The notes beneath the pieces were generated by a model. That model made no database searches and was not told where the DNA came from. It worked only from the letters and a program-made list of their open reading frames with translations. A stretch of 37,868 nt of DNA from Roseateles asaccharophilus. GTDB lineage: Bacteria > Pseudomonadota > Gammaproteobacteria > Burkholderiales > Burkholderiaceae_C. How positions within the stretch are numbered: position 1 is the first letter of the stretch; every line of letters starts with the position of its first letter. This document shows positions 7,249 through 21,633 of the stretch, piece after piece. Where the stretch lies: contig NZ_SNXE01000004.1 in NCBI RefSeq assembly GCF_004362405.1, positions 1-37,868 on the forward strand, read 5' to 3'. The position numbers were made by a program, and so were the translations under genes.

Positions 7249-7899
7249 TCAGGCCTGGGCGGCCGCCGCGTTCAGCCCGTTCTCGAAATGCGCGCGCATC
7301 AGGCGCGCGGCCGTGGCGCCGTCACGCTGGCCCAGGGCCTGCATCAGGGCGCGGTGCTCGGCCAGAGACTCTGCCAGGCGCCCCTGCTTGAACAGGGAAT
7401 GATGGCGGTTGAGCTTCATCACCCGGCGCAGGTCGGTGACGATTTGCTGGCGCCAGCGGTTGGCCTCGATCTCCAGCAGGCGCAGATGAAAGCGTTCGTT
7501 GCTGGCAAAGAAGGCATCGCGCTGCCCCACCTCGCGCTCCAGCTGCTCGTGCAGGGCCTGCAGCTCGGCCAGCTCGGCCTCGCTGGCGCTCTGGGCCACG
7601 CGGGCGGCGGCATCGCTCTCCAGCAGGGCCAGCAGTTGGTAGGCCTCGCGCACATCGCGCTCGCTCATCTCGGTGACATAGGCGCCGCGGCGCACCTTCA
7701 TGGTCACCAGGCCTTCCACCGCCAGCACCTTGAGCGCCTCGCGCAGCGGGGTGCGGCTGATGCCCATTTCCTGACATAGTTTCAGCTCGTCGATCCAGCT
7801 GCCGGGCTCCAGCTCGCGGCCGAAGATCTGCTGGCGCAGGCGCTCCGCCACCTCCTGATAGAGGGCGCGGGGGGCGAGCTGGGTGGCGGCTGCGGTCAT
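7249..7899 (-). CDS. GntR-family (FadR/FCD) transcriptional regulator
   Basis: The 216-residue protein has an N-terminal winged helix (ALYQEVAERLRQQIF, then SRTPLREALKVLAVEGLVT, residues about 13-70) and a C-terminal all-helical FCD domain. That domain carries the Asp/His pattern (NERFH and later AEHRALM) used to bind a metal and a small carboxylate ligand in this family. It is divergent from the methylmalonyl-CoA mutase operon with only 87 bp between the start codons, so control of propionyl/methylmalonyl-CoA degradation is the natural inference. A perfect palindrome at 7928-7943 in the shared promoter is its likely operator. The ligand could be a pathway intermediate such as methylcitrate or propionyl-CoA, but nothing in the sequence proves it. 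Confidence 0.85.
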   Translation of the reverse strand: MTAAATQLAPRALYQEVAERLRQQIFGRELEPGSWIDELKLCQEMGISRTPLREALKVLAVEGLVTMKVRRGAYVTEMSERDVREAYQLLALLESDAAARVAQSASEAELAELQALHEQLEREVGQRDAFFASNERFHLRLLEIEANRWRQQIVTDLRRVMKLNRHHSLFKQGRLAESLAEHRALMQALGQRDGATAARLMRAHFENGLNAAAAQA

Positions 7900-7927
7900 C
7901 GTGGCATCAGATTCTAGTCAGCTTTGA

Positions 7928-7943
7928 ATTCATAATTATGAAT
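7928..7943. promoter_or_regulatory. 16-bp perfect palindrome, probable GntR operator
   Basis: ATTCATAATTATGAAT reads identically on both strands and is an AT-rich island in GC-rich DNA, between the divergent GntR and mutase genes. GntR/FCD regulators bind short palindromes of this size. It contains CATAAT on both strands, so it may overlap a -10 element in each direction. Confidence 0.7.
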
Positions 7944-7986
7944 AACTGATGCGGGTATGATGCCCGGATCGCAGGAGCCGTCAACC

Positions 7987-10163
<2,177 letters not shown>

Positions 10164-10164
<1 letters not shown>

Positions 10165-10595
10165 TGCTGAGCCTGGCGCCGGTGATGGCCGAGGATTTCG
10201 AGCCCATGCTGGAGCTGCGCATGGCGGCCCTGCGCGAGAGCCTGGAGCGCCTGGGGCGCTTCGATCTGCAGCGCGGGCGCGAGCGCCTGGCCGCCCAGTT
10301 CGAGCCGGCCGCGATGCGGCATATCGAGCGGGACGGTGAGCGCATTGGCTTCCTGACGCTCAAGCCCCTGGCCGATGGGGCCGGGCTGAGGCTGGAACAT
10401 CTCTATCTGCGGCCCGGCGCCCAGGGGCAGGGCGCCGGCGCCTGGGCCCTGGACTGGGTCAAGCGTCATGGCCAGGATGTGAGCCTGTCGGCGCTCAAGC
10501 TGAGCGATGCCAACCGCTTCTATCTGCGCCACGGTTTTGAGGTGGTGGGCGAGAGCGAGTTCGATATCGACTACCGCTGGAAGGCCCCGGTGTGA
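10164..10595 (+). CDS. GNAT-family N-acetyltransferase
   Basis: The 143-residue protein has the acetyl-CoA-binding motif A of GNAT enzymes ([15 protein letters not shown], about residues 78-92, preceded by LEHLYL). It ends with the typical [17 protein letters not shown] strand-helix. Substrates of such small GNATs cannot be read from sequence. Its ATG overlaps the mutase stop by one base and its own stop overlaps the meaB GTG, so it is translated with both. This placement between a CoA-ester mutase and its chaperone is unusual; a role in protein or CoA-ester acylation in this pathway is a guess only. Confidence 0.85.
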
Positions 10596-11597
10596 GTGCG
10601 GCCGCCCTGATCACCGGCCAGCCCGGCCCCGCCCAGCGCCGCGCCATGGCCAAGGCCATCACCCTGCTGGAATCCACTCGGCTTGACCACCGGGAGCAGG
10701 CCGATGCCCTGCTCACCGAGCTGCTGCCGCACGCCGGCCGGTCGCTGCGCCTGGGCATCTCGGGCGTGCCCGGCGTGGGCAAGAGCACTTTCATCGAAGC
10801 CCTGGGCCTGTTCCTGATTGCCCGCGGTCACCGCGTGGCGGTGCTGGCGGTGGACCCCAGCAGCAGCGTCTCGGGCGGCTCCATCCTGGGCGACAAGACC
10901 CGCATGGAGCGCCTGTCCATGGACGAGCGCGCCTACATCCGCCCCAGCCCCAGCAGCGGCACCCTGGGCGGCGTGGCCGAGAAGACCCGCGAGGCCCTGC
11001 TGGTCTGCGAGGCGGCGGGCTATGACATCGTGATCATCGAGACCGTGGGCGTGGGCCAGAGCGAGATCGCCGTGGCCGGCATGACGGATATGTACTGCCT
11101 GCTGCAGCTGCCCAATGCCGGCGACGATCTGCAGGCCATCAAGAAGGGCGTGATGGAGCTGGCCGATCTGGTGCTGATCAACAAGGCCGATCTGGACCGC
11201 GCAGCCGCCACCCGGGCCCAGGCCCAGATCGCCTCCTCGCTGCGGCTCTACGGCCTGCATGGCCACCCCGAGCATGCCCACCACGACAAGAGCATCTGGC
11301 ATCCGCAGGTGATGCCGCTCTCGGCGCTGAAGGCCGATGGCATTGAGGCTTTCTGGGGCCAGGTCGAGCGCTTTCGCGAGATCCAGCAGGCCAATGGCCG
11401 CTTTGCCGCCAAGCGTCAGCAGCAGGCCCAGGCCTGGATGTGGGAGCGCATCCATGCCGGCCTGCGCGAACAGTTTTCACAGGCGCCCGCCGTGCGCGCC
11501 ATCCTGGCCGAGACCACGGCCCAGGTCCTGAGGGGCACGCTGGCGGCGTCCACCGCGGCGCGCCTGCTTTTGCACAAGTTTTCCGGAGACGAGCACC

Positions 11598-11605
<8 letters not shown>
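10592..11605 (+). CDS. meaB: Methylmalonyl-CoA mutase-associated GTPase MeaB (ArgK)
   Basis: This G3E-type P-loop GTPase protects and reloads methylmalonyl-CoA mutase with adenosylcobalamin. The 337 residues show Walker [10 protein letters not shown] (58-66), [18 protein letters not shown], the switch ETVGVGQSE and the guanine-specificity NKAD motif, all characteristic of MeaB/ArgK. The older name ArgK (a supposed arginine/ornithine transport kinase) should not be read as function. It starts with GTG overlapping the GNAT stop (GTGA) and ends overlapping pccB by 8 bases, inside the mutase operon as expected. Confidence 0.95.
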
Positions 11606-13130
<1,525 letters not shown>

Positions 13131-13669
13131 GCCGAGGCCATGTGCTGCTAATGCTGATGCTGACACTGGCAAGCGCTATGGCCGGGGCAACGCCGCGTGC
13201 GCAAGCCTGCACGGAGGCGCTCATGCCGAGTGCTCTGCCGGATACGGCGGCCAGCCAGGCCGCAGGGGTGGCGGCTGGCGAGGTGGCCCCGCTGGCGCGT
13301 TTCGAGCAGTGCGTCAGCGAGCGCTTTGGCAGCTCGGCACTGCCCCGGGCCGCGCGCTGCGCGGCCGATCTGGCCGAGCTCCCTGTGATCCTGCTCTACC
13401 GTGTAGACGGACTCAGCCGTGCCGCCGCATGGGCCGATCTACAACGAGCCGGCCAGCTCGACGATGGCAGCGAGTACGCGCGTCGTGCCCCGCTGATGCT
13501 GGGTTTCGGCTACCAGGGTGCCGGCCCGCAGCGTGGACGCGAGTCCGAATGGATGAGGGCTCGCCAGGCCGAGTGGACCGAGCGTTGCCTGAGCGGGCGT
13601 TTGCCCGAACCCAGGCCCTGAGAGACAAGAAGACTGTTTCGCTGGCTTGTCGCCGGCATGGAGAACGAT

Positions 13670-15711
13670 ATGTTCAGCAAGATCCTGATTGCCAACCGCG
13701 GTGAAATTGCTTGCCGGGTCATCAAGACGGCCCGCAAGATGGGCATCAAGACCGTGGCGGTCTACTCCGAGGCGGACAAGGATGCCCGCCATGTGGAGTT
13801 GGCGGACGAGGCCGTGCTGCTGGGCCCCGCACCCAGCCGCGAGTCCTATCTGGTGGCCGACAAGATCATTGCCGCCTGCAAGGCCACCGGCGCCCAGGCC
13901 CTGCACCCCGGCTATGGCTTTCTGTCGGAGAACGAGGACTTTGCGCGGCGCTGTGAGGAAGAGGGCATCGTCTTCATCGGCCCCAAGCACTACTCCATCG
14001 CCGCCATGGGCGACAAGATCGCCTCCAAGAAGCTGGCCAACGAGGCCAAGGTCAACACCATCCCCGGCCACAACGAGCCTATCCTCTCGCCCGAGGAGGC
14101 GGTGCAGATCGCGCAGGGTATCGGTTACCCGGTCATGATCAAGGCCAGCGCCGGCGGTGGCGGCAAGGGCCTGCGTGTGGCCTTCAACGACAAGGAATGC
14201 TTCGAGGGCTTCACGTCCTGCCGCAATGAGGCGCGCAACAGCTTTGGCGACGACCGCGTCTTCATGGAGAAGTTCGTCGAGGAGCCGCGCCATATCGAGA
14301 TCCAGGTGCTGGGCGACGCCCAGGGCCATGTGGTTTATCTCTGGGAGCGTGAGTGCTCCATCCAGCGCCGCCACCAGAAGGTGATCGAGGAGGCGCCGTC
14401 GCCCTTTATCAGCGAGGCCACCCGCCGCGCCATGGGGGAGCAGGCCGTGGCCCTGGCCAAGGCGGTGAAGTACCAGAGCGCGGGCACGGTGGAGTTCGTG
14501 GTCGGCAAGGACCAGAGCTTCTATTTCCTGGAGATGAACACCCGGCTGCAGGTGGAGCATCCGGTCACCGAGTGCATCACGGGGCTGGATCTGGTGGAGC
14601 AGATGATCCGTGTGGCCGCGGGCGAGCCGCTGTCGTTCGGCCAGGCCGACATCAAGCGTGAGGGCTGGGCCATCGAGTGCCGCATCAATGCGGAGGATCC
14701 CTTCCGCAACTTCCTGCCCTCCACCGGCCGCCTGGTGCGCTACCAGCCGCCCGAGACCAGCATGGAGCAGGCCGCACCCGAGCGCTTTGGCGTGCGGGTG
14801 GACACCGGCGTCTACGAGGGCGGCGAGATCCCCATGTTCTACGACTCGATGATCGCCAAGCTCATCGTGCATGGCCAGGATCGCGCCGAGGCCATCGCCA
14901 AGATGCGCGAGGCCCTCAATGGTTTCGTGATCCGCGGCATCTCCAGCAACATCCCCTTCCAGTCCGCGCTGCTGGCGCACCCGGATTTCCAGGCCGGCCG
15001 CTTCAACACCGGCTTCATCGCCCTGCACTACGGGGGCGGCTTCCACGCCGAGGATGTGCCGCACGAAGACCCGCTCTTCCTGGTGGCTCTGGCCGGCTTC
15101 ATCCGCCGCAAGGCCCGCGAGCGCGAGGCCGGTATCAGCGGCCAGCTGCCCGGCCATGAGGTGCGCATCGAGCATGACTATGTGGCCGTGGTGAACGAGG
15201 GCGGTGGCCAGAGCCGCCGTCATGCCCTGCACATCGACGAGTTCACGGGTCATCTGGGTGAGGCCCATGTGCGCGTGGGCGAGAAGAGCTACCGCATCGT
15301 CAGCCTTTCGCGCCTGAACGATGTCCGCATCGAGGGCTTGGTCAATGGCCAGCACTTCGTGGCCCAGGCCGAGCGCGGCACGCCGCGGAATCCGCTGGCC
15401 TATCGCATCCAGCACAACGGTCGTGCGATCGAGGTCACGGTGCTGTCGCCTCGCGCGGCCGAACTGCAGGCCCTGATGCCCTACAAGGCGCCGCCCGACA
15501 CCAGCAAGCAGCTGCTCTCGCCCATGCCGGGTCTGCTGGTGCAGATCGCGGTGCAGCCGGGTCAGCTGGTGCAGGCCGGCGAGCGCCTGGCGGTGATCGA
15601 GGCCATGAAGATGGAAAACATCCTCACGGCCAGCCAGGACGTCAAAGTGGCCGAGGTGCTGGCCAAGACGGGCGAGAGCCTGTCCGTGGATCAAGCCATT
15701 CTGAGGTTCGA

Positions 15712-15715
<4 letters not shown>
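13670..15715 (+). CDS. pccA: Propionyl-CoA carboxylase alpha subunit (biotin carboxylase + BCCP)
   Basis: This subunit carboxylates its own biotin with ATP and bicarbonate. The 681 residues begin [17 protein letters not shown] (biotin carboxylase N-domain). The ATP-grasp core follows with [14 protein letters not shown], then [14 protein letters not shown]. The linker beta-domain comes next, and a C-terminal BCCP domain ends with EAMKMEN, whose Lys647 is the biotin site. I chose ATG 13670 since GGAG sits 6 bases upstream; ATG 13658 would add only four residues. With pccB it forms the alpha6beta6-type enzyme. Its end overlaps the epimerase start. Confidence 0.95.
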
Positions 15716-16182
<467 letters not shown>

Positions 16183-16202
16183 CAGCGGCAGCAGTTTCTG
16201 AG

Positions 16203-16225
16203 AGACTTCGCGTTTTGCGAAGTCT
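16203..16225 (+). terminator. Hairpin at end of propionate operon
   Basis: AGACTTCGC (16203-16211) and GCGAAGTCT (16217-16225) form a perfect 9-bp stem with a GTTTT loop, 20 bases after the epimerase stop. Only a short T-poor tail follows, so termination strength is uncertain. Confidence 0.55.
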
Positions 16226-16314
16226 TGATTGGCTGCTTGTGTAGTTTGCTGCGGCTGGCGAAGGCTATCGTAGGAGGCCCGACATCGGGTCTTAGCCATT
16301 CAGCCAGGAACGCC

Positions 16315-17340
16315 ATGCAAGCTCATCAAGCCGCTTCCCCCACCATTCCCCAAGCGTCCGGCCGCTCGCTGCGGCGTGCCGTGCTGATGCTCGGTGTGGC
16401 GGCGCTGGCCCTGCCGGCGATGGCGGCCGACAAGAGCGCGGCCTCCAGCTGGCCGCAGCGCAGCCTGACCTGGATCGTGCCCTTTCCTGCGGGCAGCGCT
16501 ACCGACCAGATGGCGCGCGTGCTGGCCGAGCAGGTCAGCAAGGCCGCCGGCCAGGCCATCGTGGTGGACAACAAGCCCGGAGCCAATGGCACCTTGGGCA
16601 CCGCCCATGCCGCCAAGGCCGCGGCCGATGGCTACAGCTTCCTGATTGCGACCAGCACCACGCATGCGGCCAATGCCTCGCTGTACCGCCGCCTGCCCTA
16701 CGACCCGATCAAGGATTTCACCCCCGTCAGCCGCCTGGCCGAGATTCCCTTCGTCATGCTGACCCACCCGGCCGTGCCCGCCGACACGCCGGAGAAGCTG
16801 GCCGCCCATATCAAGGCCAATCCCGACAAGCTTGCCTGGGGCTCGGGCTCCAGCGGCAGCCTGATTCCTGGCCACGCCTTCGTGAATGCGCACAAGTTGC
16901 AGATGATCCATGTGCCTTACAAGGGCGTGCAGCCGGCCATGACGGACGCCCTGGGCGGCCAGATCCAGCTGGTGTTTGCCGATCTCGCCTCGGCCACGCC
17001 CCAGGTCAAGGCCGGCAAGCTGCGCGCCCTGGCCGTGACCTCGGCCAAGGAGCACCCCATGCTGCCCGGCGTGCCGCCCATGAACCGCGGCGCCGTGCCC
17101 GGCTTCGAGATGACGGCCTGGTTCGCCATGTATGCGCCGGCCGGCACACCGGAGCCCGTGCTGGCCAAGATGAACCAGTGGGTGCGTGCCGCACTGAGCG
17201 ACAAGACCGTGCAAGCCAAGCTGGCCCCCGGCGGTTTCGAGCTCACGCCCAGCAGTCCGGCCGAGCTGGGCCTGTTTGCGGCCAAGGAAACCCTGAAGTG
17301 GGCCAAGGCCGTCAAGTCGGCCGGCATCACGCCCGAGTAA
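16315..17340 (+). CDS. Bug/TctC-family tripartite transporter solute-binding protein
   Basis: The 341-residue protein begins with a Sec signal peptide (RSLRRAVLMLGVAALAL then PAMA|ADK, about residues 1-37). It continues with the Bug-family signature PQRSLTWIVPFPAGSATDQMAR, NKPGANGTLGT and the later GTPEPVLAKMN segment. Such periplasmic proteins bind carboxylates or similar small molecules, often in Burkholderiales as orphans without TctA/TctB, as here. The start at ATG 16315 has CAGGAA just upstream; the frame is open further up to 16225 but without a signal peptide at its head. The LysR gene follows after 37 bases. The ligand is unknown. Confidence 0.9.
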   Translation: MQAHQAASPTIPQASGRSLRRAVLMLGVAALALPAMAADKSAASSWPQRSLTWIVPFPAGSATDQMARVLAEQVSKAAGQAIVVDNKPGANGTLGTAHAAKAAADGYSFLIATSTTHAANASLYRRLPYDPIKDFTPVSRLAEIPFVMLTHPAVPADTPEKLAAHIKANPDKLAWGSGSSGSLIPGHAFVNAHKLQMIHVPYKGVQPAMTDALGGQIQLVFADLASATPQVKAGKLRALAVTSAKEHPMLPGVPPMNRGAVPGFEMTAWFAMYAPAGTPEPVLAKMNQWVRAALSDKTVQAKLAPGGFELTPSSPAELGLFAAKETLKWAKAVKSAGITPE

Positions 17341-17377
17341 GCGGCTCAGCACACAAGCCCTAGCAGAGGCTGTCCCC

Positions 17378-18307
17378 ATGCGCCTGGACCTGACCACGCT
17401 CAACCTCGTGCTGGCGATCGAGCAGACCCGCTCCATCACCCGCGGAGCCGAGCGCGAGCATCTGGCCCTGGCGGCGGCGTCCAAGCGGGTCTCGGACCTG
17501 GAGGCCCGTCTGGGCGTGCAGCTCTTCGAGCGCCGCGCCCGCGGCGTGGAGCCCACCGAGGCCTGCCGCGCCCTGGTGCGCCATATCCGCTCCCTGCATG
17601 CCTCCCTGCATGCGCTGGAGAGTGAGGTGATGGAGTTCGCCCGCGGCATCAAGGGCCATCTGCGCATCGCGGCCAATGCCGGCTCCATTGCCGAATGCCT
17701 GCCGGCCGATCTGGCCGCCTTCAGCCAGGCCCATCCGCAGATCCGCATCAGCCTGGAAGACCAGACCAGCGCCGAGGCCCAGGCGGCGGTGGCCGAGGGC
17801 AGGGCGGATGTGGCGGTGTTCACCGCGCCCCTGCTGGACAACCGCCTGCAGACCTGGATCTACCGCCCGGCCCGCCTGGCGGTGCTGGTGCCGCGCGCGC
17901 ATGCGCTGGCGCGGCAGGAGACGGTCAGCTTCGAGGCCCTGCTGGACTACGACCTGATCGGCCTGCACGCGGGCGCCGCGGCCCAGGAGCTGATGCGCGA
18001 GCAGGCCCAGGCGCGTGGCCGCACGCTCAACGCGCGCCTGCAGGTGCGCGGCTTCGACGCCATTGCCCAGCTGGTGGAAGCGGGCCTGGGCGTGGCCGTG
18101 CTGCCCGAGGCGCCGGCCGAACGCTTCGCCAAGGTGTTTGAGGTGAAGCGGCTGCGCCTGTCGGACGACTGGGCGCAGCGCGACTATGTTCTGGGAGTGG
18201 CGCGCCAGGAGCGCCTGCCCACCGTGGTGCAGCGCTTTGTGGACGCGCTGTGCCCTGGCCATCAAGAGGCCAAAGCCCCGACAGCCCCTATCAAGACGAC
18301 GAGGTAA
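17378..18307 (+). CDS. LysR-family transcriptional regulator
   Basis: The 309-residue protein has the N-terminal LysR winged helix-turn-helix ([18 protein letters not shown] then [20 protein letters not shown], residues 7-51). The periplasmic-binding-like effector domain starts at about residue 90. AGAGG lies 9 bases before ATG 17378. It is encoded on the same strand between a Bug gene and leuC and ends only 7 bases before the leuC start, so it may be in the leucine operon or regulate it. LysR proteins usually bind upstream of a divergent gene; here there is none, so the target cannot be inferred with confidence. Confidence 0.88.
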   Translation: MRLDLTTLNLVLAIEQTRSITRGAEREHLALAAASKRVSDLEARLGVQLFERRARGVEPTEACRALVRHIRSLHASLHALESEVMEFARGIKGHLRIAANAGSIAECLPADLAAFSQAHPQIRISLEDQTSAEAQAAVAEGRADVAVFTAPLLDNRLQTWIYRPARLAVLVPRAHALARQETVSFEALLDYDLIGLHAGAAAQELMREQAQARGRTLNARLQVRGFDAIAQLVEAGLGVAVLPEAPAERFAKVFEVKRLRLSDDWAQRDYVLGVARQERLPTVVQRFVDALCPGHQEAKAPTAPIKTTR

Positions 18308-18314
18308 GCCAGCC

Positions 18315-19757
18315 ATGACAGCACGCACGCTTTACGACAAGCTCTGGGACGAGCATGTGGTCCACACCGAGGACGACGGTACGGTCACGCTCTATATCGA
18401 CCGCCACCTGGTGCATGAGGTCACCAGCCCGCAGGCCTTCGAAGGCCTGGAGCTGGCCGGCCGCAAGGTCTGGCGTCTCTCGGCCAATCTGGCGGTGAGC
18501 GACCACAATGTGCCCACCACCGACCGCAGCCAGGGCATTGCCGACCCCGTTTCCAAGCTGCAGGTGGACACCCTGGACAAGAACTGCGACCGCGTGGGCA
18601 TCACGCAGTTCAAGATGAACGACAAGCGCCAGGGCATCGTTCATGTGATCGGCCCGGAGCAGGGCGCCACCCTGCCGGGCATGACTGTCGTCTGCGGCGA
18701 CAGCCACACATCCACCCACGGCGCCTTTGGCGCGCTGGCGCATGGCATCGGCACCTCCGAGGTGGAGCATGTGCTGGCCACCCAGACCCTGCTGGCCAAG
18801 AAGGCCAAGAACATGCTGATCAAGGTCGAGGGCCAGGTCATGTCAGGCGTGGGCGCCAAGGACATCGTGCTGGCCATCATCGGCAAGATCGGCACCGCGG
18901 GCGGCACCGGCTACACCATCGAATTCGGCGGCTCGGCCATCCGTGCCCTGAGCATGGAAGGCCGTATGACGGTCTGCAATATGGCCATCGAGGCGGGCGC
19001 CCGCGCCGGCCTGGTGGCGGTGGACGAGACCACCATCAACTACGTCAAGGGCCGCCCCTTCACGCCAGGCACGGATCCGCAAACTGGCCAGTTTGCGGGG
19101 GGCGTGGAGTGGGAGCAGGCCGTGGCCTACTGGCGCACCCTGCACAGCGATCCCGGCGCGCACTTCGACGCCGTGGTGGAACTGGACGCCAGCCAGATCA
19201 AGCCCCAGGTCACCTGGGGCACCAGCCCGGAAATGGTGCTGTCCATCGAGGACCGCGTGCCCGATCCCGACAAGGAAAAGGATGCCGTCAAGCGCGGTGC
19301 CATCGAGCGCGCGCTGCAGTACATGGCGCTGGAGCCCAACAAGGCCCTGGCCGATATCCGCATCGACAAGGTCTTCATCGGCTCCTGCACCAACAGCCGC
19401 ATCGAGGATATGCGCGAGGCCGCCGCCGTCGTCAAGCGCCTGGGCGGCCGCATTGCCAGCAACGTCAAGCTGGCCCTGGTGGTGCCGGGCTCGGGCCTGG
19501 TGAAGGAACAGGCCGAGCGCGAAGGCCTGGATCAGGTCTTCAAGGCCGCGGGCTTCGAGTGGCGCGAGCCCGGCTGCTCCATGTGCCTGGCCATGAATGC
19601 CGACCGCCTGGAGCCGGGCGAGCGCTGTGCCTCCACCAGCAACCGCAATTTCGAAGGGCGCCAGGGCGCCGGTGGCCGCACCCATCTGGTCAGCCCGGCC
19701 ATGGCCGCCGCCGCTGCCATGCAAGGTCACTTTGTTGACGTGCGCCGCATCGCCTGA
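18315..19757 (+). CDS. leuC: 3-Isopropylmalate dehydratase large subunit
   Basis: LeuC, with LeuD, isomerises 2-isopropylmalate to 3-isopropylmalate in leucine synthesis. The 480-residue protein shows the aconitase fold and three [4Fe-4S] cysteines: Cys358 in IGSCTNSR, and Cys421 and Cys424 in [10 protein letters not shown]. It also shows [20 protein letters not shown]. It is slightly longer than the E. coli enzyme. I chose ATG 18315, right after the LysR stop, with GAGG about 10 bases upstream. leuD follows after 17 bases; the small entericidin gene sometimes found between leuC and leuD in related bacteria is absent. Confidence 0.96.
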   Translation: MTARTLYDKLWDEHVVHTEDDGTVTLYIDRHLVHEVTSPQAFEGLELAGRKVWRLSANLAVSDHNVPTTDRSQGIADPVSKLQVDTLDKNCDRVGITQFKMNDKRQGIVHVIGPEQGATLPGMTVVCGDSHTSTHGAFGALAHGIGTSEVEHVLATQTLLAKKAKNMLIKVEGQVMSGVGAKDIVLAIIGKIGTAGGTGYTIEFGGSAIRALSMEGRMTVCNMAIEAGARAGLVAVDETTINYVKGRPFTPGTDPQTGQFAGGVEWEQAVAYWRTLHSDPGAHFDAVVELDASQIKPQVTWGTSPEMVLSIEDRVPDPDKEKDAVKRGAIERALQYMALEPNKALADIRIDKVFIGSCTNSRIEDMREAAAVVKRLGGRIASNVKLALVVPGSGLVKEQAEREGLDQVFKAAGFEWREPGCSMCLAMNADRLEPGERCASTSNRNFEGRQGAGGRTHLVSPAMAAAAAMQGHFVDVRRIA

Positions 19758-19774
19758 GCGAGAAAGAGAACACC

Positions 19775-20425
19775 ATGGAAAAGTTCACCGTGCACAAGGG
19801 CCTGGTGGCCCCGATGGACCGCGAGAACGTCGACACCGACGCCATCATCCCCAAGCAGTTCCTGAAGTCCATCAAGCGCAGCGGCTTCGGGCCGAATCTG
19901 TTCGACGAATGGCGCTATCTGGATCCGGGCGAGCCCGGCCAGGATCCCGCCAGCCGCAAGCCCAACCCGGACTTCGTGCTGAACCAGCCGCGCTATGCCG
20001 GCGCCTCCATCCTGATCGCGCGCCAGAACTTCGGCTGCGGCTCCAGCCGCGAGCACGCCCCCTGGGCCCTGGAGCAGTACGGCTTTCGCGCCCTGATCGC
20101 GCCCAGCTTTGCCGACATCTTCTTCAACAACTGTTTCAAGAACGGCGTGTTGCCTATTCAACTGCCCGAGGCCCAGGTGGCGCGGCTGTTTGATGAGGTG
20201 CATGCCTTCCCGGGCTACCAGCTGACCGTGGATCTGGAGCGCCAGGTGGTGGTCAAGCCGGACGGCACGGAGCTGGCCTTCGAGGTCCAGCCCTTCCGCA
20301 AGTACTGCCTGCTCAACGGTTTTGACGATATCGGCCTGACCCTGCGCCATGCCGACAAGATCAAGGCCTATGAGGCCGAGCGCATCGCCAGCAAGCCCTG
20401 GCTCAACAACCGCCTGATTGGATAA
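19775..20425 (+). CDS. leuD: 3-Isopropylmalate dehydratase small subunit
   Basis: The 216-residue swivelling-domain subunit of isopropylmalate isomerase. It shows [18 protein letters not shown] at the N-terminus, then the substrate-binding [15 protein letters not shown] loop and [17 protein letters not shown], all standard for LeuD. It has the usual length and lies between leuC and leuB, 17 bases from the former and 4 bases from the latter, so it is co-transcribed with both. Confidence 0.96.
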   Translation: MEKFTVHKGLVAPMDRENVDTDAIIPKQFLKSIKRSGFGPNLFDEWRYLDPGEPGQDPASRKPNPDFVLNQPRYAGASILIARQNFGCGSSREHAPWALEQYGFRALIAPSFADIFFNNCFKNGVLPIQLPEAQVARLFDEVHAFPGYQLTVDLERQVVVKPDGTELAFEVQPFRKYCLLNGFDDIGLTLRHADKIKAYEAERIASKPWLNNRLIG

Positions 20426-20429
20426 GAAG

Positions 20430-21521
20430 ATGAAGATCGCAGTTCTGCCCGGTGATGGCATCGGCACCGAAATCGTGGCCGAGGCCGTCAAGGTCCTGAA
20501 TGTGCTGGACCTGCCGCTGACGCTGGAAACCGCACCCGTGGGCGGCGCCGCCTACGAGGCGGCCGGCCACCCCCTGCCCGAATCCACCCTGCAACTGGCC
20601 AAGGACGCCGACGCCATCCTGTTCGGTGCCGTGGGCGACTGGAAGTACGACAAGCTGGATCGCCCCCTGCGCCCCGAGCAGGCCATCCTGGGTCTGCGCA
20701 AGCATCTGGGCCTGTTTGCCAATTTCCGCCCGGCCATCTGCTATGAGCAGCTGACCCATGCCTCCAGCCTCAAGCCCGAGCTGGTCGCTGGCCTGGACAT
20801 CCTGATCATCCGTGAGCTGACCGGGGACATCTATTTCGGCCAGCCGCGCGGCCGCCGCACCGCGGTGGACGGGCATTTCCCAGGTGCCGAAGAGGCCTTC
20901 GACACCATGCGCTACTCGCGCCCGGAGATCGAGCGCATCGCCCATGTGGCCTTCCAGGCCGCTCGCAAGCGCAACAAGAAGGTGACCAGCGTCGACAAGG
21001 CCAATGTGCTGGAGACCTTCCAGTTCTGGAAGGACGTGATGATCGAGGTGTCGGCCCAGTATCCGGACGTGGAACTGGACCATATGTATGTGGACAACGC
21101 CGCCATGCAACTGGTCAAGGCGCCCAAGAAGTTCGATGTGGTGGTCACCGGCAATATGTTCGGCGACATCCTCTCGGACGAGGCGGCCATGCTCACCGGC
21201 TCCATCGGCATGCTGCCCTCGGCCTCGTTGGACAAGAGCAACAAGGGCCTGTACGAACCCAGCCACGGCAGCGCGCCGGACATCGCGGGCAAGGGAATCG
21301 CCAATCCTCTGGCTACAATCCTGTCTGCTGCCATGATGCTCAAGTTCTCCCTCAACCAGCCCGAAGCCGCCGCTCGTATTGAGCAGGCGGTGCAGTCCGT
21401 GCTGGCCCAGGGTCTGCGTACCGCGGACATCTGGAGTGAGGGCACCCAGAAGGTGGGCACGCGCGAGATGGGTGATGCGGTCGTCAAGGCCATCACCACC
21501 ACCAAAACCATTAAGAGCTAG
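20430..21521 (+). CDS. leuB: 3-Isopropylmalate dehydrogenase
   Basis: LeuB oxidises and decarboxylates 3-isopropylmalate to 2-oxoisocaproate with NAD. From ATG 20430 the product is 363 residues, the same as E. coli LeuB. It starts [20 protein letters not shown]. It carries the [10 protein letters not shown] segment, the Lys of SVDKANVLE, the metal-binding [11 protein letters not shown]-type and [12 protein letters not shown] segments, and the nucleotide loop [19 protein letters not shown] at 20418 in the same frame overlaps leuD and is less likely. It ends the leu genes; asd follows after 112 bases. Confidence 0.96.
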   Translation: MKIAVLPGDGIGTEIVAEAVKVLNVLDLPLTLETAPVGGAAYEAAGHPLPESTLQLAKDADAILFGAVGDWKYDKLDRPLRPEQAILGLRKHLGLFANFRPAICYEQLTHASSLKPELVAGLDILIIRELTGDIYFGQPRGRRTAVDGHFPGAEEAFDTMRYSRPEIERIAHVAFQAARKRNKKVTSVDKANVLETFQFWKDVMIEVSAQYPDVELDHMYVDNAAMQLVKAPKKFDVVVTGNMFGDILSDEAAMLTGSIGMLPSASLDKSNKGLYEPSHGSAPDIAGKGIANPLATILSAAMMLKFSLNQPEAAARIEQAVQSVLAQGLRTADIWSEGTQKVGTREMGDAVVKAITTTKTIKS

Positions 21522-21529
21522 TCCAGCTC

Positions 21530-21571
21530 CGGTTCGTCTCGCCCCTACACCCCCAAAGGCGAAGCGAGCCG
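21530..21571 (+). terminator. Imperfect hairpin between leuB and asd
   Basis: CGGTTCGTCTCGCC (21530-21543) pairs with GGCGAAGCGAGCCG (21558-21571) with two G-U pairs and one mismatch. A purine-rich stretch follows and T bases come only about 20 bases later. It may be a weak terminator or an mRNA-stability element separating leuB from asd. Confidence 0.35.
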
Positions 21572-21633
21572 GAGGGGGAAGAGACAAGAGTTTCTTTCAA
21601 CTCACTTTCTGTTAGGGCGATAGAGGTATCACG

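Noticed and set aside
7900-7986. Cobalamin riboswitch ahead of the B12-dependent mutase
   Set aside because: Only 87 bp separate the divergent starts and no B12-box-like sequence or long leader is present.
13439-15694. 751-residue minus-strand frame opposite pccA
   Set aside because: The + strand encodes a motif-complete PccA; the antisense frame has no recognisable domain and biased composition.
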